This document shows, in pieces, positions 26,059 to 34,705 of a stretch of DNA of 64,000 bases (its first letter is position 1; each line of letters begins with the position of its first letter). This DNA comes from an uncultured Pseudomonadales bacterium (GTDB lineage Bacteria; Pseudomonadota; Gammaproteobacteria; Pseudomonadales; Azotimanducaceae). The stretch is from positions 2,505,046 to 2,569,045 of the forward strand of contig OY282379.1 in assembly GCA_958295875.1 (NCBI GenBank), given 5' to 3'. The notes beneath the pieces are model-generated. The model ran no database searches. It was not told the origin of the DNA and saw only the letters and a program-made list of their open reading frames with translations. The translations under genes were made by a program, and so were the position numbers.

Positions 26059-27794
26059 GCGCCGCGTCGGGCCACGCCGCCATCCAAACGCAACTCATCT
26101 GGAACCGGCTGCTCGCCATCGTCGAGGAGCAGGCGCAAACGTTGATGCGCACGGCCTTCTCGCCGGTGGTTAGGGAAGCGGGAGACCTCTCCGCCGGCGT
26201 CTTTGACGCCCGCGGCGCCATGCTCGCTCAGGCCGTCACCGGCACACCCGGCCACGTCAACGCCATGGCCGCGGCTGTCGGCAAGTTCTTGGCGAAGTAC
26301 CCGCTGCGCTCACTGGCGCCGGGCGATGTCCTGCTCACCAACGATCCATGGCACGCCACCGGCCACCTCAACGACTTCACGGTGGTGACGCCGGTGTTCC
26401 TTGGCGAGCGGGCCATCGCGCTGTTCGCCAGCACCAGCCACATCGCGGATGTGGGCGGGCGCGGCTTCGGCCCGGATGCCAACCAAGTGTTCGAGGAGGG
26501 CTTGAACATCCCCATCGGGCACTTGTTCCGCGCCGGGGCGCTCAACGAGACGCTGATGGAAATCGTGCGCGCCAATGTCCGCGACCCGCTGGCGGCGGAG
26601 GGAGACTTGCATTCGCTGGCCGCCTGCAACGCCACCGGCGCGGGGCAGTTGCTGGCGCTCTTGGCGGATTTCGGCCTGCGCTCGTTGGACGCCGTGGGTG
26701 CCGCCATCTTGGCGAGTTCCGAACGCGCCATGCGCGAAGAGATCGCCGCCGTGCCCAACGGCATCTATCGCCAAACGATGACCGTGGATGGCTATGACGA
26801 CCCCGTTGAACTCGTCTGCGCGGTGACCGTTGCGGACGCGGAGATTCAGGTGGACTTCAACGGTTCCTCCGGCCCGTCCGCGCATGGCGTCAACGTGCCG
26901 CTCAACTACACCGAGGCCTACGCCGCCTTTGGGGTGCGCTGCGTGGTGGGCAACGACGTGCCGAACAACGCCGGGTCGCTTGCCGCCATCCGCGTGACGG
27001 CGCCGGCCGGCAGCATCTTGAACGCGCAGCGGCCGGCGGCGGTGTCGGCGCGTCACGCCTTGGGCCAGTTGCTGCCAGACGTGGTGCTCGGCTGCTTGGA
27101 GCAAGCGCTGCCCGGCCATGCTCCAGCGGAGGGCGCCGCCTGCATCTGGAACCCGGTGCTGCTCTCCACCACCGGTGCCCGGGCACCGTTCGTCGCGAAT
27201 CCCATCTTCAACGGCGGCGCCGGTGCCCGCCCGGCCAAGGACGGCCTCTCCGCCACCGCATTCCCCTCGGGCGTGCGCGCCACGCCGGTGGAAGTGAACG
27301 AGGCCACCGCGCCGCTAGTGATCTGGCGCAAGGAATACATCACGGATTCCGGCGGCGCCGGCGAGCGGCGCGGTGGCTTGGGCCAAATCGTGGAGATTGC
27401 CCACGCCGACGGCGAGCCATTCGAGGCGTCGAAGATGTTCGAGCGCATCCGCCACCCCGCGCGCGGTCGGCATGGCGGCGCCGCCGGCCGCGCCGGTGAG
27501 GTGTATGTGAAGACGGCGGGCGGTGCGGGCGGCAGGACGCTCTTACGCGCGAAGGGCAAGGAAACGGTGCCGGCCGGCGGTGTGCTCGTATTCGAGACGC
27601 CGGGCGGCGGCGGCATCGGCGATCCGCGCCGCCGCGACCCAGCCGCGGTGCAGGCGGACGTGCAGGCCGGGCTGGTGTCCGCGTCCGCGGCGCGGGCGAT
27701 CTACGGGCAGGACGCGGGGGTGCCAAGGCAGGACGGCGGGGTGCCGCGGCAGGGTAGAGGGGCGAAAGAGCAGGGCGTGGGAGCGAACGGGTAG
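26055..27794 (+). CDS. hyuB: hydantoinase/oxoprolinase family protein, subunit B
   Basis: 579 residues, HyuB family. Shows LIWNRLLAIVEEQAQTLMRTAFSPVVREAGDLSAGVFD near the start, VLLTNDPWHATGHLNDFTVVTPVF, FNGSSGPSAHGVNVPLNYTEAY and the late EVNEATAPLVIWRKEYITDSGGAGERRGG. Overlaps hyuA by 4 bases. The C-terminal 25 residues are low-complexity and contain the near-repeat GVPRQDGGVPRQGRG. Forms the hydrolytic complex with HyuA. Confidence 0.9.
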   Translation: MSAASGHAAIQTQLIWNRLLAIVEEQAQTLMRTAFSPVVREAGDLSAGVFDARGAMLAQAVTGTPGHVNAMAAAVGKFLAKYPLRSLAPGDVLLTNDPWHATGHLNDFTVVTPVFLGERAIALFASTSHIADVGGRGFGPDANQVFEEGLNIPIGHLFRAGALNETLMEIVRANVRDPLAAEGDLHSLAACNATGAGQLLALLADFGLRSLDAVGAAILASSERAMREEIAAVPNGIYRQTMTVDGYDDPVELVCAVTVADAEIQVDFNGSSGPSAHGVNVPLNYTEAYAAFGVRCVVGNDVPNNAGSLAAIRVTAPAGSILNAQRPAAVSARHALGQLLPDVVLGCLEQALPGHAPAEGAACIWNPVLLSTTGARAPFVANPIFNGGAGARPAKDGLSATAFPSGVRATPVEVNEATAPLVIWRKEYITDSGGAGERRGGLGQIVEIAHADGEPFEASKMFERIRHPARGRHGGAAGRAGEVYVKTAGGAGGRTLLRAKGKETVPAGGVLVFETPGGGGIGDPRRRDPAAVQADVQAGLVSASAARAIYGQDAGVPRQDGGVPRQGRGAKEQGVGANG

Positions 27795-27843
27795 AGCGGG
27801 CAGGAGAAGATCAGGGCGGCGGCCTGGCCGCTTCTCAGGGCGC

Positions 27844-27930
27844 TGGTGCCCGGGGCCGGGCTCGAACCGGCATGGAGTCGCCTCCGAGGGATTTTAAGTC
27901 CCTTGTGTCTACCTATTTCACCACCCGGGC
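27844..27930 (-). tRNA. tRNA-Leu (TAA)
   Basis: 87 bases on the minus strand with encoded CCA. Acceptor GCCCGGG pairs with CCCGGGC; a long variable arm (CGGAGGCGACTCC) is present, as in class II tRNAs. The anticodon stem AGGGA/TCCCT encloses CTTAAAA, giving TAA. T-arm GCCGGTTCGAGCCCGGC. Its 5' side faces the IS cluster. Confidence 0.94.
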
Positions 27931-28199
27931 GCGTGGCCAGCGTATCGCCCCGGTTCGCCGTTTGCCAACGTGGACATGGCTGGCGGGCGCGTGGGTTCGA
28001 GGCACAAGGTGAGGCGTTTCGTCTGACACGCCAACATGGCCCTCCCTTGGGCCGGCGGGAACGGTTCCAGCATCCCGTCGATGCTCCCTCGCGCAGCCGG
28101 CACCGCGTGTCGACCGTCCCGTCCACTCGCAACCTCAGGTGTGGGGGATCAGCGACCTTCTGGACATTTGTGGTCAGGCAGCCGCGGCCATCATCCTAG

Positions 28200-29380
28200 G
28201 GAAGGTCTGAACAAGCGCCGGCGATGCTGTGACAATAGGCGCGTTGACCACTAGGAGAGGCATTCGATGACGGAAGCGACCCAGGCGACGTTCGCGGAGT
28301 TGGAGTACAGGGCGAAGAAGCGGAAGACGCGGCGCGAGAGGTTCCTGGAGCGGATGGATGGGTTGGTTCCGTGGCGGGAGCTGGAAGAGGCGGTCCGCCC
28401 GCACTACCCGAAGGCGGGCCGCGGCCGCCGGCCGTACCCGCTGTCGGCGATGCTGCGTGTGCATTGCGTCCAGTTGTTCCACAACCTGAGCGACCCGGCG
28501 ATGGAGGACATGCTCTACGAAGTGGAGTCGGTGCGCCGGTTCGCGGGGTTGAGGCTGTCGGCGCTGCCGGACGAGACGACGATCCTGAACTTCCGGCATC
28601 TGCTGGAGAGGCACGGCCTGGGGGAGAAGCTGCTGTCGGCGATCAACGCGAGCTTGGCTGCGCGGGGCCTGAGGCTGCGGGAGGGGACGGTGGTGGACGC
28701 GAGCATCGTGGAGGCGCCGTCGTCGACGAAGAACCGTTCTGGGAAGCGGGATCCGGAGATGCGGCAGACGCGGAAGGGGAAGCAGTGGCACTTCGGGATG
28801 AAGATGCACGTTGGCGCTGACGCGGAGACGGGGGTGGCGCACAGCTTCGCGGCGACGTCGGCGAACGAGTCGGACGTGGCGCACGCGCACCGCCTCCTGC
28901 ACGGCGGCGAGAGGCGCGTCTGGGCGGACGCGGGCTACCGGGGCGTGGAGAAGCGCCCGGAGAACCGGGGCCGGGGCGTGGACTGGCGGGTGGCGATGCG
29001 TCCGGGCCTGCGGCGGCAGTTGGAGGCGGGCAGCGAGGCGGCGCTGCGGGAGAAGGAGAAGGCGTCGGTCCGCGCCAAGGCGGAGCACCCGTTCTTCTAC
29101 GTGAAGCGGATGTTCGGCTACGGCAAGGCGCGCTATCGGGGGCTTCACAAGAACGCGCAGCGGATCGCGCTGCTGCTGGGCTTCGCCAACCTGCTGATCG
29201 CCGAGCGGCGGTTGGCGGCGTGACCGCGGCGCCCGTGCGCCCGGAAGGCGGGGAAAACGCCGGAAACGGCGTCGAAACGGCGGAATCGCGCCATATTCGC
29301 GGCGGTTCCGCGCCCAAGGCGCTGTCGAACCCGCCTTCGCCGACCGCCAGCCGTCGATCGGCGCACTGTTCAGACCTTCC
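28200..29380 (+). mobile_element. IS5-family insertion sequence, complete copy 2
   Basis: 1181 bp with the same 14-bp ends as the copy at 12031 and CTAG duplicated at 28196-28199 and 29381-29384. It lies inside the IS481-like transposase gene, near its 3' end. The right ~150 bases differ clearly from copy 1, while the transposase coding part is close. Confidence 0.95.
28267..29223 (+). CDS. IS5-family transposase
   Basis: 318 residues, intact. Same catalytic motifs as at 12188: GTVVDASIVEAP, VWADAGYRGVEKR, AEHPFFYVKRMFGYGK. Only scattered substitutions relative to that copy (for example KARYRGLHKNAQ for KVRYRGLRKNAQ). Preceded by GGAGAGGC, a reasonable ribosome site. Confidence 0.95.
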   Translation: MTEATQATFAELEYRAKKRKTRRERFLERMDGLVPWRELEEAVRPHYPKAGRGRRPYPLSAMLRVHCVQLFHNLSDPAMEDMLYEVESVRRFAGLRLSALPDETTILNFRHLLERHGLGEKLLSAINASLAARGLRLREGTVVDASIVEAPSSTKNRSGKRDPEMRQTRKGKQWHFGMKMHVGADAETGVAHSFAATSANESDVAHAHRLLHGGERRVWADAGYRGVEKRPENRGRGVDWRVAMRPGLRRQLEAGSEAALREKEKASVRAKAEHPFFYVKRMFGYGKARYRGLHKNAQRIALLLGFANLLIAERRLAA

Positions 29381-29384
29381 CTAG

Positions 29385-30363
29385 CGAACTCGGCAGGGGT
29401 TTTCATGCCGAGGGAGCGGTGCGGGCGCCTGTTGTTGTAGTAGTCGAGGTAGAGGGCGAGCGCCTCGTTCATGGCCGCGCAGGTGAGCTCGCCTTGGTAT
29501 TGGCTCCAGCACTCGGCGCGCGCCGTGCGGTTGGCGCGCTCGACGATGCCGTTGAGCTGCGGCGAGCGCGGCGGCAGCACCAGCAGCGGCAGGCCCAGCG
29601 CCCTGCACTCCTCCTCGAAGGCGGCCATGAACTCCGAGCCGCCGTCCACCTGCACGGCGCGGACGTCGAGCTCGCGGACGGCCTCGCGCAGGAACGCCCT
29701 TGCGACGCTCGCCGTGGCGCGGGAGTAGACCCTGGCCCACTGCAGCCGCGTGCGCGGGCACACGGCGCGGAACTCCTTGCGGGTCTTGCCGTCGATGCGC
29801 ACGGTCATGTGGTCGAACTGCACGCCGAAGTGCCTGTCGCGCGGCTTCCACCGGCGCGCATGCGCGCCGGTGAAGTCGCGCCGCCGCTTCGCGGCGGCGC
29901 GCCCCTCGCAGAACGAGCACGGCCGCGCGCGCCCCCGCTCCACCGCCCAGCGCAGGATGCGCCCCACCGTCGCCTCGCTCAGCGCCCGGTCCGGCCAGCG
30001 CGCCGCCAAGTCCAGCGCGATCCTCGCCTTCCCCGCCCACGGCGCCTCGCGGCGGAGGCGCACCACCCGCATGGCGTCCGCCATCGTCCACCGCCGCCCT
30101 GGATGGCTGCGCGGCCGGCTGCTGCGCGGAACCAAGCCCTTCACCCCCTCCTCGAGCAGCCGCTTCCTCCGCGCGTAGTACGTGCTCCGACCCACCCCGA
30201 ACGCCGCCAGAGCCTCCGCCAGCCCCACCTCCTTCCGGATCCGGTCGATCCCCTCCAGCTCCCGCAGCCGCCGCAGCGCCTCCGGGTCGTCCGTCCCGTC
30301 CACCCGCAGCCTGAAGTAGAACGCCCTGTCTTGTGCCAACATCCGCATCGTTCGGTCTCCCAT
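29385..30363 (-). pseudogene. IS481-like transposase, C-terminus split by IS5
   Basis: Reading from ATG 30363: an N-terminal helix-turn-helix region (EALAAFGVGRSTYYARRKRLLEEG), then an rve integrase core with FGVQFDHMTVRIDG (Asp), VQVDGGSEFMAAF (Asp) and NGIVERANRTARAEC (Glu), ending HRSLGMKTPAEFAR. Removing the IS5 and one CTAG rejoins it to 28174-28199 and yields ARMMAAAA followed by stop, a 334-residue protein. With the 1185-base insertion the frame remains open, predicting a 729-residue chimera that reads the IS5 antisense strand. Probably inactive or altered. Confidence 0.85.
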
Positions 30364-30447
30364 GTTGTCTTCAACTCATAGGCTACCGAACCGTCGCCCC
30401 CAACGGCCTTCCGTTGGGGGCGACTGTCCAGAAGGTGCTGATCCCAT

Positions 30448-32509
30448 CAGGGCCATTTTAAGGTTGCGCGCAAGATGTTGATTTGATTGCGGAAGGTTTT
30501 GTTTCTGGACATTCGCCCCCGAGTGTGCTGCACTGTCGGCCGGGTTGGCTGTCGGGGCTCCTGTCATGGCGGAGGCTGCGCGGGGCGTCGCTTTGCGGGA
30601 CGTCCGGGTTCGCCCGGTTCGGGACGCCGGCGAGCGGTCGCGCTGGGACGGCCTCATGGAGGCGCACCACTACCTGGGCTTCCGCAGCCCGTTCGGGGCG
30701 GCGCTGCGGCAGGTGGCGGAGCTGCCGGGCGGGGAGTGGGCGGCGCTGCTGGGCTGGTCGGCGGGGGCGTTCAAGGTGGGGGCGCGCGACCGCTGGCTGG
30801 GCTGGGCGCGGGAGCAGCAGTTCCGCCGCCTGCACCTGATCGCCTGCAACACGCGGTTCCTGGTCTTGCCGGGCTTCCGCGTTCCGAACCTGGCGTCGCG
30901 GGCCCTGGGCCTTTCGCTGCGCCGCCTGTCGTCGGACATGGAGGCGCTCCGCGGGCATCCGGTGCTGCTGGCGGAGACCTTCGTGGACCCGGCGAAGTTC
31001 GAGGGGACCTGCTACCGGGCGGCGGGCTGGACGGCGGTCGGGGAGACGCGGGGCTTCGCCCGGGACTCGGGGGGCTGGCGGGAGCACGGCCGGCCGAAGG
31101 CGGTTTGGGTGCGCCCGCTGCGGCGTGGCGCGGCGGAGGCGCTGGGCGGCCTGGGGGAGCCGCGGGCGTGGGGCTGCGGGGAGGCCGAGCCGCCGAAGGC
31201 GGAGCGGCTCCGCGGCCTATACGGGTTCCTGCGGGAGGTGCCCGACTTCCGCAAGCCGCGGGGGGTGCGCCACCAGCTGGCGACGGTGCTGGCCATCGCC
31301 CTGGCGGGGAAGCTGGCGGGGGTTCGGGGCGTGACGGCGCTGGCGGAGTTCGCGGGCCGCCTGACGCAGGCGCAGCTGGCGGCGGTCCGGGCGTTCCGCA
31401 GCCCCCGCGGCGGCCGCCGGACGGCGCCTTCCGCGGCCTCGTTCCACCGCATCCTGTCGGCGCTGGACCCGGAGGCGCTGGACCGCGCGCTGCGGCGCTG
31501 GGCGGCGTCGCGCCAAGGGCCGGGCGGGGCGCTGGCCCTGGACGGCAAGACGGCCCCGGAGTGGATCGAAGGGCCGAACCCGGAGCGGACGCTGATCGCA
31601 GCGGTGGAGCACGGCAGCGGGCTGACGGTCGGGCAGGCGGCCTCGGACGGCGCCGGCGGGGAGATACTCGGGGCGCGCCGGCTGCTGCGGGAGATCCGCG
31701 TCGCCGGCCGCGTCCTGACGCTGGACGCGCTGCACAGCTGCCCCGGGACGGCGCGCCTGATCGTGGGGCTGGGCGCCGACTACGCCATGCCGGTCAAGGA
31801 GAACCGGCCGGCGCTGCTGGAGGACCTCGCGCTGCTGGACTGGGACTCGGCGGCGGAGTTCGCGACCTCGGAGAAGGGCCACGGCCGGATCGAGTCCCGC
31901 CGCTGCCGCGCCATCCCGCTGGACGGCGCCCCCGACGAACTGGCCGCGCTGCCCGGCCGGCGCCAAGCCTTCCGCATCGTCCGCGAACGGCACGTCGTCC
32001 GCACCGGGCGGACGACGGCGCACGCCGTCTTCGGCGTCACGTCCCTGGGGCCGGAGCGGGCAGGCCCGGCGGAGCTCCTCGCCCTCAACCGCGGCCACTG
32101 GGAAATCGAGAACCGCCTCCACCACGACCGCGACTTCACCTATGACGAGGACCGATGCCGCGCCAAGCGCAGGCGCCTGCCCCGCAACCTGGCCTGCCTG
32201 ACCAACGCCGCCATCTCCATCGTCCGGCTCAACGGGCGCTTCAGCCACCTGCCCCAAGCCAACCGCCACTGCGCCGCCCGGCAGGGCGAGGCCCTGCGCG
32301 AGGTGGTCGGAACCCCTCCCCGGCGCTGAAGCCCCTCCCCCGGCGCCCTCCCGCGCCCGGGGGCCGCCCAGATGCGCCAATCCGAGGAAAAACGCCCCAA
32401 AACCCATCGCGCCAGCCTCGAAGAAACCTCCGGAAACCCGAACGCGCGCGCCAACTCCCCCATCGCAGCGCGGCGCGGAAAACGAAGCCCCGACTTTAGG
32501 ATGGCCCTG
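30448..32509 (+). mobile_element. ISAs1-family insertion sequence with 11-bp target duplication
   Basis: 2062 bp. Ends CAGGGCCATTTTAA and, inverted, CAGGGCCATCCTAA. The 11-mer GCTGATCCCAT occurs immediately outside both ends (30437-30447 and 32510-32520), a convincing target-site duplication. The target overlaps the right terminal repeat of the IS481-like element, so ISAs1 inserted after it. The only gene is the fused transposase. Confidence 0.9.
30566..32329 (+). CDS. ISAs1-family transposase with N-terminal DruA-like (DUF4338) domain
   Basis: 587 residues from ATG 30566. Residues about 15-190 match DUF4338: WDGLMEAHHYLGFRSPFG, LLGWSAGAFKVGARDRWLGW, IACNTRFLVLP, LLAETFVDPAKFEGTCYRAAGW. This is the DruA domain of the Druantia defence system. 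The rest is an ISAs1/H-repeat transposase: YGFLREVPDFRKPRGVRH, ALDGKTAPE (Asp), LTLDALHSCPGTARLIVGLGADYAMPVKENR (Asp) and NRGHWEIENRLHHDRDFTYDEDRCR (Glu). Intact. The role of the DruA part in transposition is unknown. Confidence 0.88.
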   Translation: MAEAARGVALRDVRVRPVRDAGERSRWDGLMEAHHYLGFRSPFGAALRQVAELPGGEWAALLGWSAGAFKVGARDRWLGWAREQQFRRLHLIACNTRFLVLPGFRVPNLASRALGLSLRRLSSDMEALRGHPVLLAETFVDPAKFEGTCYRAAGWTAVGETRGFARDSGGWREHGRPKAVWVRPLRRGAAEALGGLGEPRAWGCGEAEPPKAERLRGLYGFLREVPDFRKPRGVRHQLATVLAIALAGKLAGVRGVTALAEFAGRLTQAQLAAVRAFRSPRGGRRTAPSAASFHRILSALDPEALDRALRRWAASRQGPGGALALDGKTAPEWIEGPNPERTLIAAVEHGSGLTVGQAASDGAGGEILGARRLLREIRVAGRVLTLDALHSCPGTARLIVGLGADYAMPVKENRPALLEDLALLDWDSAAEFATSEKGHGRIESRRCRAIPLDGAPDELAALPGRRQAFRIVRERHVVRTGRTTAHAVFGVTSLGPERAGPAELLALNRGHWEIENRLHHDRDFTYDEDRCRAKRRRLPRNLACLTNAAISIVRLNGRFSHLPQANRHCAARQGEALREVVGTPPRR

Positions 32510-32593
32510 GCTGATCCCATTCATCAGGTGGTGTGGAGCGCGGTCTTGCGGTATGCTTACGTCTCCCATGCATGGTTCAAGGAGCGGCAAGTA

Positions 32594-33763
32594 ATGGTGA
32601 ATGGATTGTTGAAGGCCCTCGCGGCCACAGTGGCGGTGGCGCTCGCCGGCGTGACGGCCCAAGCGGATGAACACGACACTGGCTTCACGTCGGAGGGCTA
32701 TTGCGAGGAGCATGCGGCACGGCCACCGGAGCGGCAGTCTAACTTTGGCAACCTGCTCTGCTCGAACGCCGAGGGCATTGACGAGAACAACCAAGCCATT
32801 GAAGCCAACACGGAGATGATCACGTCGAACACGGAGATGATCGAGTCGAACGACGGGGACATCGCTGGGAACACGGCGGCGATCGAGTCGAACGACGGGG
32901 ACATCGCTGGGAACACGGCGGCGATCGAGTCGAACGACGGGGACATCGCTGGGAACACGGCGGCGATCGAGTCGAACGACGGGGACATCGCTGGGAACAC
33001 GGCGGCGATCGAGTCGAACGACGGGGACATCGCTGGGAACACGGCGGCGATCGAGTCGAACGACGGGGACATCGCTGGGAACACGGCGGCGATCGAGTCG
33101 AACGACGGGGACATCGCTGGGAACACGGCGGCGATCGAGTCGAACGACGGGGACATCGCTGGGAACACGGCGGCGATCGAGTCGAACGACGGGGACATCG
33201 CTGGGAACACGGCGGCGATCGAGTCGAACGACGGGGACATCGCTGGGAACACGGCGGCGATCGAGTCGAACGACGGGGACATCGCGGCGAACACGGCGGC
33301 GATCGAGTCGAACGACGGGGACATCGCGGGGAACACGGCGGCGATCATGTCGAACGACGAGGACATCGCCGCGAACGTGGTACGGCTTGGCATGCATGAA
33401 AACATGATTGGCAACAACAGCAATCGCTTGACTGAGCATGGGGCGACGCTGGCGCGCCACGATCAGATGCTGAGCCGTCAGGCGAGCCTGATCGACGGCA
33501 ACACTAGGGCCATCGACATGCTGGACGAGCGAGTGAACCAGGTGGCCGCGATGGCTGCGGCGCTCTCCGCGGTGCCCAATGCGCCGAGCACTGGCGAGCA
33601 GTTCTTCATTGGCGTTGGCGTGGGCAACCACTCCGGCGAATCGAGCCTCGCCGTGGGCCTATCCGGCCGCGTCGGGCCGAAGCAGAACATCCTCATCAAC
33701 GCAGGCGTAGCGAACAGCAGCGGCGAGACGACCGTGCGCGCCGGCATTGGCTGGGCGTTCTAG
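32594..33763 (+). CDS. trimeric autotransporter adhesin (YadA-like anchor)
   Basis: 389 residues from ATG 32594 with AAGGAG 11 bases upstream. Signal peptide (LLKALAATVAVALAGVTAQA), a short head, then twelve tandem 14-residue units IESNDGDIAGNTAA (residues ~83-250), a transition coiled coil (LDERVNQVAAMAAAL) and a C-terminal YadA anchor FFIGVGVGNHSGESSLAVGLSGRVGP.. ending in Phe. Each unit is two heptads with Ile at one core position and Asn at the other, the Asn-at-d pattern of trimeric stalks. Passenger exported by the anchor barrel; likely surface adhesion. The ISAs1 right end lies 85 bases upstream. Confidence 0.88.
   Translation: MVNGLLKALAATVAVALAGVTAQADEHDTGFTSEGYCEEHAARPPERQSNFGNLLCSNAEGIDENNQAIEANTEMITSNTEMIESNDGDIAGNTAAIESNDGDIAGNTAAIESNDGDIAGNTAAIESNDGDIAGNTAAIESNDGDIAGNTAAIESNDGDIAGNTAAIESNDGDIAGNTAAIESNDGDIAGNTAAIESNDGDIAGNTAAIESNDGDIAGNTAAIESNDGDIAANTAAIESNDGDIAGNTAAIMSNDEDIAANVVRLGMHENMIGNNSNRLTEHGATLARHDQMLSRQASLIDGNTRAIDMLDERVNQVAAMAAALSAVPNAPSTGEQFFIGVGVGNHSGESSLAVGLSGRVGPKQNILINAGVANSSGETTVRAGIGWAF
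32839..33342 (+). repeat. twelve 42-bp tandem repeats in the adhesin stalk
   Basis: Twelve units of 42 bases, almost identical at the DNA level; unit 11 carries GCGGCGAAC for GCTGGGAAC and unit 12 GCGGGG. A degenerate thirteenth follows. The unit length is a multiple of three, so copy-number change would lengthen or shorten the stalk without breaking the frame. Confidence 0.97.
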
Positions 33764-33796
33764 CCGCTACTAACGGCCACGAGACACCTGACTGAG

Positions 33797-33855
33797 CGCG
33801 GCGTGAAGCCGAGGGCGTCGCCCCTCGGCCTCACGCCGCGTTCCACTTTCTCGCT
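33797..33855 (+). terminator. hairpin terminator after the adhesin
   Basis: 19-base stem CGCGGCGTGAAGCCGAGGG / CCCTCGGCCTCACGCCGCG with one mismatch and a 6-base loop, followed by a moderately T-rich tail (TTCCACTTTCTC). Could also act on transcription into the following tRNA. Confidence 0.6.
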
Positions 33856-33911
33856 CTCTACGGTTCCGCGGCTGCACGCTAAGTGGCTGCTCGTAGAATG
33901 ACGCCCACGCC

Positions 33912-33997
33912 GCCCAGGTGTTGAAACTGGCAGACAAGCAGGATTTAGATTCCTGTGCCCTCGTGGCGTGTGGGTTCGAATCCCACCCTGGGCACCA
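33912..33997 (+). tRNA. tRNA-Leu (TAG)
   Basis: 86 bases with CCA. Acceptor GCCCAGG pairs with CCTGGGC; long variable arm. The anticodon stem CAGGA/TCCTG encloses TTTAGAT, giving TAG. T-arm TGTGGGTTCGAATCCCACC. Marks the left edge of a lower-GC stretch (34.0-34.9 kb) with decayed genes, as at many tRNA insertion sites, though no integrase is seen. Confidence 0.94.
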
Positions 33998-34095
33998 AAC
34001 CCGTATTTTCCGCACTAGTCCGCGTCGGCCCGTGAACGTTCGGGAACGTCCTTGGCAGATTGATACAGCTGGGTTTTCAGTCGCCCTACGAAGTT

Positions 34096-34167
34096 GCTGA
34101 CACCTTGAGGCTCCAAGCCGTATACGACCTAGCGCAGGAACGTCGCCGACGCCAAACAGCAGCCTGA
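34096..34167 (+). pseudogene. HigA antitoxin C-terminal remnant
   Basis: The frame ending at TGA 34165 reads LRLQAVYDLAQERRRRQ, very close to LRVQAIYDLAQARAAH at the end of the intact HigA at 57198. The N-terminal DNA-binding part is missing. A leftover of a second HigA-type module. Confidence 0.6.
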
Positions 34168-34189
34168 CCTGCCCCAAGGCAACACACAC

Positions 34190-34297
34190 ATGATCAATTT
34201 CATCGATCAGCAGACTGCACCAACTGACGAACCCGAAGTGGATTGGAACAAGGAACGCCAAGAGTGGCAGCAAACCTATGCCAGTTCTACGAGCTAG
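34190..34297 (+). CDS. possible small protein, 35 residues
   Basis: ATG 34190 to TAG 34297, an acidic peptide with FIDQQTAPTDEPEVDWNKERQEWQQTY. Protein-like composition but no family, and no strong ribosome site. It may be an intact small gene or another gene fragment of the patch. Confidence 0.3.
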   Translation: MINFIDQQTAPTDEPEVDWNKERQEWQQTYASSTS

Positions 34298-34336
34298 TGA
34301 GAGCGTTCATGGGCAAATACATCGATCAGGCTAAAG

Positions 34337-34705
34337 GTGCGTGTGCGACAAGGAACCAAAGAGTTGCACGAGGAGTTCATCGGTAGATATGCCGTAGAAA
34401 CGATGACCCTAGATATCGGCCTCAACAAGATCGAATTCGACCCGGTCGGCACGAATGTGATCGGAGCGAAGGGGCGCGTAGACGTGCGCAGTGCAAAGGG
34501 CACGGTGAAGTTTGTGCTTGTATCGGAAGATGCTACGCAGATCGGTTGGCCTCGCATCGTCGAGGGTGCCGAGCCTGTGTCGGAACCTATTAAGCCAGTG
34601 AAGAACTGGGCATGGAAAACTGCAACGCAGCCGCCTAAGGTTCGATGTTTGGAACTATGCGAGGAGTCCTTCCAAGACGCGATCATGGAGGTCCTCAATG
34701 CCTAG
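34337..34705 (+). CDS. hypothetical protein, possibly 5'-frameshifted
   Basis: 122 codons from GTG 34337. A beta-rich protein (YAVETMTLDIGLNKIEFDPVG, GRVDVRSAKGTVKFVLVSEDATQIGWPRI) with a helical end. An ATG at 34309 with a better start context (MGKYIDQAK) is in another frame and would join this one through a single-base slip near 34336, so the gene may be frameshifted. No family recognised. Lower GC than the surroundings. Confidence 0.45.
   Translation: MRVRQGTKELHEEFIGRYAVETMTLDIGLNKIEFDPVGTNVIGAKGRVDVRSAKGTVKFVLVSEDATQIGWPRIVEGAEPVSEPIKPVKNWAWKTATQPPKVRCLELCEESFQDAIMEVLNA

Larger units (their letters stand above)
28146..30444 (-). mobile_element. IS481-like insertion sequence interrupted by IS5 copy 2
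   Basis: Terminal inverted repeats are GGATCAGCGACCTTCTGGACA at 28146 and, inverted, GGATCAGCACCTTCTGGACA at 30425-30444 (one-base indel). Without the nested IS5 it is ~1.1 kb with one DDE transposase gene on the minus strand. No clear target duplication was found. The ISAs1 element begins 4 bases beyond its right end. Confidence 0.85.

Noticed and set aside
28174..30363. A genuine 729-residue transposase
   Set aside because: It is the product of an IS5 insertion into an IS481-like gene; 395 codons are antisense IS5.
31217..33631. Long minus-strand open frame of about 800 codons
   Set aside because: It is antisense to the ISAs1 transposase and the adhesin repeats. The repetitive translation (DVPVVRLDRRRV) is a mirror of the 42-bp repeats with no protein features.
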